Source: Acanthopleura granulata
Lineage: Eukaryota > Mollusca > Polyplacophora > Chitonida > Chitonidae
NCBI GenBank assembly: GCA_016165875.1
Contig: JABBOT010000011.1
Coordinates: 12,649,766 to 12,713,765 of the forward strand
Direction of reading: 5' to 3'
DNA: 64,000 nucleotides
Positions 56,618-64,000 of the stretch are shown here, in pieces. Numbering within the stretch: the stretch's first letter is position 1; every line of letters begins with the position of its first letter. A program made the position numbers and the translations under genes. The notes beneath the pieces were generated by a model. It had not been told where the DNA came from and searched no databases. It saw only the letters and a list, made by a program, of their open reading frames with translations.

Positions 56618-58406
56618 CTGTGGAAAACAAATGGTGACCAGTAAAATCCTCCGTGTGTGTGAACAAAATGCTAACAGAACCCATCGTCCTGACATAACCC
56701 TAACTTCACATGCTCTGAGAAAGCTGTAGCCATTAAAATACTGATATCTTCATAATTCATACACTGTGGGAAAGTTACGAAGTTTTTAAAATGTTGACAT
56801 CTTCCTAGTTTACATACTCTGAGAAAGCAATAATGTCCAAGATCCTCACATTTTAACTGTGGTAACATCACAATGTCTTGAACCGATGCCCACTCAAAAC
56901 AAAACAGCTATCTGGCTTATTGGGCAACCCAACTCATGCATGTAGTTGTCTCTAGAAGAACTGTATTTATAAATCTGCATAAATTGCATCTGTGCATATG
57001 TTGAGGAATCAGGGTGCTAGAAGGGTAAATCAGAGCCAATGAGAACAGATGTACTAACTGTACACAAAGTCTAGTTACCTGTAAACTGGGTACTAAGTTA
57101 TCTCCATCCATGTCTGTGGTGTCCCCTCCGTCGGCCAACGGGCCAATGTCCATACTGCCAAACTCTCCAAGTATTTTACTTGTGTGTCCTGGCAAACAGA
57201 AAACACAAACATCTACATGTAGTTGTTTCTTTTATTTGACGGGTGTTACACACTGTACTTCACTAATACCAAGGCCCATGACTATTCAAAGGTTGGACTA
57301 CACGGGAAGCAAGCATGAACTGGACTTAAACTCACATCAACTGCATGTATATGTAGTGTAACCAGTATTTAAAGAGGCTATAACAGATTTTTTGGCAGGA
57401 AATCAATCGCCGCAAATCCAATAGAGGAATTGCTAATTAAGTTAATAAAATTTATAATTTGGGTTATTTTAAACCTTTTTGAAAGTTTATATTCATATTA
57501 ACTCTATAAATAGTACAGGTGTGAATCTGATATTTCCTGAAAGGCAATAATTTGAGCTTTCCTTGATAATAAATAGAGAAAATTTAAATTGATAAGCGAA
57601 ATATGGAATATGGTACTTCCTTCTTAATCTGAAATGAATAACCTCATAGTGTTCGCCAACAGTTACTTTGTTTGACGTATAATTTGGAAACATATTTTGA
57701 GGCTTGTTTGGAAAATAGGACACAGGCAAAACATGATTTTCAACTTTCAAAATCAATATTTCTTGACATTTATTTGCCTCTCAAAATGTATTTTTGTTCA
57801 TGCAAAGTTTCAGGGCAAATGCAGTGATCAAGATACAGAAAACATTCACTTCTTTTATATCAAGGTTTTAAATTTTGACTTGCTTTGTGGATTCGGTCAT
57901 TAGAGACCCACTTACCCCCATCTGATGTGTCCATTTCATCCACGTTGCGTAGGAAATCTTCAGGAGTTCTTGGTAAACTATAACTGGTCCCCATACCACC
58001 TAAAAAACAAACACACAAACAAAAACAACATGAATTTCAAACTTTTACATGAATCCACCTATTTCTGCACCCTTCATAAAATTAGGTATGAATCCTACCT
58101 GCATTTTTGGATGCACCACAAAACTCGCAAACATGATGTTTTCCATTTAACAAGGGTCATGGCTTTCCGTTTACCTTTGGTAAATTCAGTTATAATTAGC
58201 GTGACTTTTCTTACTGACTGAACATAACTGACAGATTAGCATTATCACTCACCAAGTCCGCTATCAGCGCTCTCCTGGCGAGCGTGATTATCCGGGTTTG
58301 TGCTTTGGCCCAAGAATGGGTCTGTAGGAGATGTCATCTCACTGGTTTGGCTTTGTGAGATAGGAATTTCGGGTGTTTCAATTAAGTGCTGCTGAAGGAG
58401 TTGTTC
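56534..58406 (-). CDS. YAP1: YAP/Yorkie C-terminal transactivation region, last 4 coding exons (partial gene)
   Basis: Hippo-pathway transcriptional coactivator; the part in view is the C-terminal activation domain. Four exons (154, 84, 110 and 84 nt) join in frame to 143 residues and end at TGA. Key matches to vertebrate YAP: TDPFLGQS, the HxRxxS LATS site in HARQES, the degron core SADSGL, then SYSLPRTPEDFLRNVDEMDT, DGDNLVPSLQEVISSDLLHD and VESVLN, and the C-terminal PDZ-binding TWL. The third phospho-acceptor of the vertebrate DSGLS degron is replaced by Gly (DSGLGG). The first segment, EQLLQQHLIE, is the end of the Gln/Leu-rich coiled coil. The TEAD-binding and WW exons are not in the window; no WW-like exon was found up to 64,000, so the preceding intron exceeds 5.6 kb. 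A TAZ-like paralogue cannot be wholly excluded, but invertebrates usually have a single gene. Confidence 0.95.
57079..57188 (-). CDS. YAP1: YAP exon (acidic activation region)
   Basis: 110 nt; TTGCCAG acceptor, GTAACT donor, phase 0. Encodes HTSKILGEFGSMDIGPLADG then GDTTDMDGDNLVPSLQ. Confidence 0.94.
57228..57350 (-). mobile_element. SINE fragment (family 1) in a YAP intron
   Basis: TTTATTTGACGGGTGTTACA, CTGTACTTCACTAATACC and AGCAAGCATGAACTGGACTT then AAACTCACATCAACTGCATG. Diverged, middle deleted. Confidence 0.6.
57695..57805. repeat. Dispersed repeat (GTTTGGAAAATAGGACA type)
   Basis: AGGCTTGTTTGGAAAATAGG, then CTTGACATTTATTTGCCTCT and CAAAATGTATTTTTG parallel the blocks at 37,780-37,925. 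Confidence 0.5.
57916..57999 (-). CDS. YAP1: YAP exon (PRTPEDFL motif)
   Basis: 84 nt; TTTTTTAG acceptor, GTAAGT donor. Encodes GMGTSYSLPRTPEDFLRNVD then EMDTSDG. Confidence 0.95.
58253..58406 (-). CDS. YAP1: YAP exon (coiled-coil end, LATS site, degron)
   Basis: 154 nt; TTTTTCCAG acceptor, GTGAGT donor, phase 1. Encodes EQLLQQHLIETPEIPISQSQ through NHARQESADSGL. Confidence 0.94.
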
Positions 58407-59169
58407 CTGGAAAAACAACATCAGATAATGTCCATGACTGTTCTAGTGGTGTTTTTCTCTATCACAAGTGTTCGGTGTATTGAGAATTACCCTGGCAGGA
58501 GGTCAGAATTATACGAAACAAGGACATTGTGTTGCTCCATAATTATAATCCACGAATTGTAGGTAACGTCACATAAGTTACGTGCAGGTCACCTAACATG
58601 GTGTCAAACTGGCACTGTAGTTACATAATACTTTTTGAATCATACCCCAGATTCAGTGACAACTAATGTTACGTTATTTAATAGCTGTTTTTTTTTAGTT
58701 TGTGTTTTAAGCCAGCCCTTCAACCTAATTTATGAGATTGGTGAGAGAGGGAGGAACAGAGTGCTGGTGCGGGGAAGGGGGGCAGGGGGAGAGTAGTGAT
58801 GGGGTGGTGTCCAGACAGTCTAGGATTTACTCAACACTGGCTGAGTCCAAGATTTCTGTAAAAGTGCAAACGTTTTTGTAAGAGCGGAAAGGCATGAAAT
58901 ATATTTCTTTGAAGCACTGTACTAAAGTCAAGAATATTAATTTTCTCGCATCAGTGTTGCTTATGGGTAAACTATCTTTACCTCAAGCATCAGAGATTCT
59001 TTTAGATGATGAACAATGATATCAGAGTAACCAGGACCTAGATATCTGCAAAATTTATTGCCTTCATCACTACAATGTTTCAAACCGACTCTCCCTGACT
59101 CAAAACTAAGGACGGGAATAAAGTTAACCATTCTGTCTCATCCTTAGACCTCATTCCAGAGATATGTTT

Positions 59170-59255
59170 AAAGGTTTGTTTGAAAGGTAGAGTTATATCC
59201 AACCACAAAAATCATACCTTTTTTTCCCTCTACAAATGTCTTGTAAATTTTAACA
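59170..59255. repeat. Dispersed repeat, partial (GTTTGTTTGAAAGGTAGA type)
   Basis: AAGGTTTGTTTGAAAGGTAG and AGTTATATCC match the left end of the 37.8-kb copy; the right part is lost. Confidence 0.4.
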
Positions 59256-59819
59256 GTCACATGTAGCTCATAGGATGTTTGTGTTATTTGAGATAAAATT
59301 ACTGCATGATCAGTACCAAAAGGCTATTACAAGCTTTTAGGTGTAAAGTTTGACATAATCCAGTTGTATAAAGGTGGAGCCACTGAACTTCATGTGGCCT
59401 TGGTGATTAACCAGTAACATGTACTGACAATGTCATTTACGGCACCATTCATGAAGTTTATGGACATCCAGATGCACTTAAACTGGTTAGCATGAAACAA
59501 ACATAACCTACTTTTATTAAAAGTTTTGACTTTCCTTGTCACATCTATGTTTACAGCAGAATGAAAACGGGAGACTGATTATGAAATTCGCACCACTGTT
59601 AATGAAAATGAGTGAAGTGTTTATCATTCCACATGGTTTGGAGAATTCATCTGTCAAATAACAAGCAGAGGATAACGACATCAGCTGTGGGAAGTCATTT
59701 CCTAACGAGCTTAATAATGACTGTTCTCATGTGAGGAGATGGTGAACAGAAACATAACTACCAGCTGTCACTAAACATTTTCAAGCCATTATTTCAGTCT
59801 TATGATTGGAGCACAACTT

Positions 59820-59946
59820 CACTGGTAATTGCTGTATTCAACTATACTGGTAATTACTGTATTTCAACTATACCGGTAACTACTGTATTTCAACTATACC
59901 AGTAACTACTATGTTTCAATTATACCGGTAATTACTGTATTTTACC
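59820..59946. repeat. 26-bp tandem repeat, ~5 copies
   Basis: AACTATACCGGTAATTACTG plus TATTTC with variants (CTGGT, CAGTAACTACTATG). Confidence 0.9.
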
Positions 59947-59956
59947 TGAAGTTTAG

Positions 59957-60090
59957 CATTTTTCAAATGGCACCTTTTGCTTGATTCATCCAACTTACAG
60001 GGCCACTGAAAAGTTTTCTAGGTGGAGTTTGATTAATTTATTAAAAGAGCAACATTTGTTGGCATCAAGTATTATTCTAAGGCTTTTGCA
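59957..60090 (-). repeat. Dispersed ~140-bp repeat, copy 5
   Basis: On the minus strand: GAATAATACTTGATGCCAAC, AATTAATCAAACTCC, CAGTGGCCCTGTAAGTTGGA and TGAATCAAGCAAAAGGTGCC. Same block order as copies 2-4. Confidence 0.7.
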
Positions 60091-61249
60091 AGTATCTGGT
60101 TCTTTCTTAAAGTGTATTTCTACATTCCAAACTCTATGAGAAATACAGTATAAGGGCAAATCATTTTTTAATCTCAGCCACATCTGTTTCTCTGCTCGTT
60201 CAGAATAATTCATATCTTAACCTGCCACTTCGTGTAAACTGCATGACTACACTTTGTATACAGTGTTTACTCCACGGATAAGGGAAGTACATGTACAAAT
60301 GATGCCACTACTGCCTAATCACCATGCACAATTTTTTCAATACTTGACGCTGCATTTCCTTGGGTCCTTTAGCAATGCACACGACGTGTGAAGTCAATTG
60401 GACAAACTGCTGTGAAGAAAATCAGAAGGACAGACATCACATATGCAGAGATTCTCTCCTTCAGTGTTGTAGCATCTTTTCTGCTTCACTTTCCACTAAC
60501 TCCCATTTTTGGTTTTCTCCATCAGCTAAGGTCGTAGCTTCACATTTGACTTTTCCACAAGAAATGCTTACAGCCACGTTGAAGGAATTAAAAACAGCTG
60601 AACAGGTTGCGCAAAAAATTAGTTTTAGGGGGAATAACAGTAGGTTGTCCTGTGTGTGTATAAGTGCATGTGACCTGCAATCCATTTCCATTCTAACCTA
60701 CCGGGGTGACCTTATGTATGTTACAGGACACCTACAGGGAGTGAATTAAGCTACAGGAAGGAAAATCTACCTCAGAGTGACGTACACGTATATAAGTAGC
60801 CACTTTCACAATACATCCTAGTGTACATGTATGTCTAGAACACTACATAGCCTGGATACAGATTTAAAAAAAAAAAAAACCCCACTGGCGCCCCCTCCCC
60901 ACCCCACCCCCCCAGCCATCAGATCTAGGTCACAAGGGAAACAACTCCTCCTGAAGGGAGTGTGTGCTGGAGGTGTTATAATAGAGCTAGCCTTAAACAG
61001 GATGCATCTCTGTTATCTGTATCATCTTCAATTTCAGCCTCAGGGAAGCCGACAGAGCTCAAGCTTTAGTCTTCTGCTCCTGTCTGTGGGCGTACTATCA
61101 ATATTGTCTTCGACCAGAAAAGAGAAAGAAACCCCACATTTTGTTTTCTGCACCTTAAAAATGTCCATTTCATCACTTCTCAATTCAGGGTACAAGAAGG
61201 AACGAAATCTAAAACTGGGATCAACAGCTCATATTTACTCAAGAAGACG

Positions 61250-61612
61250 AACAAAGTAAATGACTAGGTTGGTTTAGCATTCAGCCACCCATCCCATGTC
61301 CAGTATGACAACAAAGTAAATGACTAGGCTGGTTTAGCATTCAGCCACCCATCCCATGTCCAGTATGACAACAAAGTAAATGACTAGGTTGGTTTAGCAT
61401 TCAGCCACCCATCCCATGTCCAGTACAACAACAAAGTAAATGACTAGGTTGGTTTAGCATTCAGCCACCCATCCCATGTCCAGTATAACAACAAAGTAAA
61501 TGACTAGGTTGGTTTAGCATTCAGCCACCCATCCCATGTACAGTATAACAACAAAGTAAATGACTAGGTTGGTTTAGCATTCAGCCACCCATCCCATGTC
61601 CAGTATAACAAT
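61250..61612. repeat. 60-bp tandem repeat, 6 copies, near-perfect
   Basis: Unit TGACTAGGTTGGTTTAGCAT, TCAGCCACCCATCCCATGTC, CAGTATAACAACAAAGTAAA. Only a handful of substitutions across six units (GGCT, TACAACA, TATGACA, GTACAG), so it is recent or homogenised. Confidence 0.97.
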
Positions 61613-62320
61613 AAGCACACTACGGTAGGCTACTTCTAGACCTTGACAAAGAGATGAGCTTGGAGAGTCATACTGAACTGGGGCAAGACAAAAAAAAAAG
61701 GGGAAAAAGAAGACCCCACCTCAGAGTAAAATATTTCACTCATTGGAATTAGGGAGGAACCTAATTTGTGTATAATGTATGGAAATCTTGGTAAAATAAT
61801 AATAAACATGAATAAACACAACAAATGCGCAGTGTTTAGGTTCAACTGGAGAAAATGGAACAAAGGTTTTTACAGTCCTTTTTAATGTGCCTTAAGTACA
61901 GGCAATAAATTTCCATACAAATTATTTTGCAGAAACACTTCGGTATTTATCCATTTCATTCTTAATCTACTGGATGTGTTTGAGCAGAGTCACAGTATCG
62001 CTAAATTTGGGCTGATATCATAAGTACATGTGTAATTGGTGGAGTGCCAGTAATAGCCAATCCATTCAGATGCAGTTGATGAGTGGAGTCCAATGACTTC
62101 CTGTCCCTCTTGAGATCTCAGTTTTCACATGGCATATATGAGAGTGAGTCACAAGTGGAGTAGTACTAGAGACTGTGAGAATGAACCATTACAGAACTAG
62201 CATGTTGATTCCCCATGCTGACCAGTCCAGCTGGCCGCTGGTCACTAATTGAGTCAGTGCCAGTTAATTACGCTTTACACTTTGTTAAGGTCTTGTATTA
62301 TAACTTTCTCTGTGTCTGTG

Positions 62321-62332
62321 GGGGGGGGGGGG
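62321..62332. repeat. Poly-G run
   Basis: 12 consecutive G. Others of 9 or more occur near 6,590, 22,230, 34,018 and 53,106. Confidence 0.9.
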
Positions 62333-63059
62333 TTATCCAATTTATAGCTAACTCAAAGTACAGTGGGCATTCGTTCCTCAAATTCTGAATTATACATCTA
62401 CGTATATTTGTAAATGACACCACAGATACTCTTATTCTTCAATGTTTTCTCATGTTTACAGCATGATCATTCAAGTATATCCTGATGGTACTATTTTGTG
62501 CAGCCTAGTAGTATTATACTTTTTGTGAAGCCTTTAAACTGGCCAACTCACACAGTTTTGTCTCTGATATTGAATCAAAACTGCGTATAAAGTCCGTTGC
62601 TCTTTCCTACGCGAAAAGTTTGACAAAGTGGGGTACATTAGAGGCTTCAGGAGTTTATAACATGGTCTGGTATTGGTTTGTCATGGAGAAGATGTTCTGG
62701 TGGTAAAATTCAGGGATTCAGTAGTGATGAATTCCTCATTAATGCTTTTTATTTTGTGGATTTGATAGTGTGATTAAGGCATATTTAAGATAATATCTAA
62801 CAACTACTTCAACGGCACTGAAGAGCATGGAGGCGTATGCACACATGCTTGCTACAGCAACTTCAACCGCTGAATTATACACTGTGCACAAATGTATGTC
62901 AGGGCAACTCTATCAAGTACATATATATAAAGGAGTTTCTCCATCAGAAGGGAAGCATTCAGCTTTGTAATATTACAGAAACTGTTTTTTTTCTTCTTTT
63001 TTTTTTTCAACTGTCAGTTTTTATCATTTAAGAAAAAATATCATACCATCATCAGGATT

Positions 63060-63360
63060 TCATAGACTTGATTAATGCGAATGGGTTTAACCACCATACA
63101 AAAAGAATATTTCACTTATATAATGGCCGGTCAGACTCATTCATGCAGGAAAAGATAGTAACAGGAGCAAACCATCAGTCCTTGGCAAATTCTTCCCCCC
63201 TCCATTGAGGAAGCTCATTGTGTATGCCATACTGGTGAAAAGCAATTGATCTACTTCATGTAAGACTGCCTGAAACAAGAGCTGTTGACTACTAATGGCC
63301 AGCTATATTAGCCAACAAAACTAACTGTTCACAACTGGGAACGAACCGTATGTCCCGGGT
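63060..63360 (-). mobile_element. Probable SINE remnant (third family)
   Basis: GAATATTTCACTTATATAAT, GGAGCAAACCATCAGTCCTT and GGCAAATTC echo the 24.7- and 39.4-kb elements. Boundaries uncertain. Confidence 0.35.
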
Positions 63361-64000
63361 GTGACTGAAGACAAGTATCTTTTAACCTGAACTCTTTGGT
63401 GAGGTGAATGTATCCAAAATTATCACAGCAAGTCTTGAATGTACAATATCTGTTGCAGGACAAGTTCTTAGAAATCAAGTCCTTGTCACAGGAGTATATC
63501 TTGGCTTACCTGTATCTTACTAAGCATATATACATGAATGTCACGTAAAAGAGTTTAAAATGTTACATCCCAGAAAGTTTTGAAAATTTAATTAGTAACA
63601 ACAATAATAAATACACACTTTTAACTTTATATTTCAGCTTTCTAAACAAGTACATTTTACAAATAACAATATCTTTAAATCAAGAGTATTCCAATAAAAG
63701 CTGCAATATGTACAGAGTCCCCATTTATCTGCGGAAACATCCAGGACAAGAAGAGCATGCAAACTTCTGAATAACAGAGACACCAGTTTCCATACCTATC
63801 TAGAATGGAGACACTTTATGCTAATGGAAGATTATTATACACGTAAAATATAAATATACATCAATAAATATGAAGCCACTGTGTAAATGATGTGTAAAGT
63901 TGATCTCTAATATTAGGATGTTTACAACTGCGCTCCAGCCCGCCACCCAAAGCTGCCTTGCGTCATTCCAGAGACAGTGCTATTAACGTTCAAGGCCAGA

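Larger units (their letters stand above)
58407..64000 (-). other. YAP1: YAP intron upstream of the coiled-coil exon (to the window edge)
   Basis: No exon of a WW or TEAD-binding domain was found. Two plus-strand frames (60,360-60,749; 60,831-61,259) lack support and one runs into a minisatellite. Contains AACTATACTGGTAATTACTG repeats and a 60-bp array. Whether the intron continues past the window or other short exons were missed cannot be decided here. Confidence 0.5.

Noticed and set aside
60360..60749. 129-codon plus-strand frame and the opposing 76-codon minus-strand frame
   Set aside because: Normal composition but no recognisable domain and no splice sites that would fit YAP.
60831..61259. 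142-codon plus-strand frame
   Set aside because: Low-complexity Pro/Lys start, no family resemblance, antisense to YAP in an intron, and it ends at the edge of a minisatellite.
61250..61612. Regular 60-bp repeats considered as a CRISPR array
   Set aside because: The whole unit repeats with no variable spacers, in a eukaryotic intron.

Overview
This is animal nuclear DNA. Introns are long, spliced genes lie among AT-rich low-complexity sequence, and tRNA-derived SINEs and minisatellites are abundant. The main SINE has a tRNA-like head and a tail of AAAT units, and it is the style of element common in molluscs and related lophotrochozoans. A mollusc or other lophotrochozoan is my best guess, but that is inference from the repeats and from protein divergence, and no species marker was found. 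Most long open frames are chance or repeat-driven. Only three genes could be firmly identified by splicing, plus one credible first exon.

Layout. 1-23,470: no confirmed coding exon; minisatellites, a 131-bp MITE, copies of a ~140-bp dispersed repeat, and possibly the long first intron of the next gene. 23,478-23,648 (minus): a signal-peptide first exon in CpG-rich DNA, perhaps anosmin-like (weak). 23,650-35,100: intergenic, packed with SINEs, a fold-back element and a MITE. 35,635-40,463 (minus): complete DNAJC19/TIM14 gene in six exons, 115 aa. 40,464-40,837: short head-to-head promoter region. 40,838-48,079 (plus): complete ZNHIT1 gene in six exons, 161 aa. 48,080-50,520: SINE-bearing spacer. 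50,520-58,406 and beyond (minus): the last four coding exons and a very long 3' UTR of a YAP/Yorkie gene whose upstream exons lie outside the window. 58,407-64,000: YAP intron with minisatellites.

Most notable. ZNHIT1 exon 5 is entered through what reads as a textbook U12-type AT-AC intron. Directly downstream, in the next intron, the same exon together with its GTGAGAC splice donor has been amplified into an array of about 18 further copies, nearly all carrying the same 7-nt deletion, with a 527-bp higher-order repeat. The array reads as an exon turned into an intronic minisatellite.

Functions. DNAJC19 is a mitochondrial import co-chaperone, ZNHIT1 a subunit of the SRCAP/SWR1 H2A.Z-exchange complex, and YAP the Hippo-pathway coactivator. 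They are neighbours rather than a pathway, although DNAJC19 and ZNHIT1 probably share promoter DNA.
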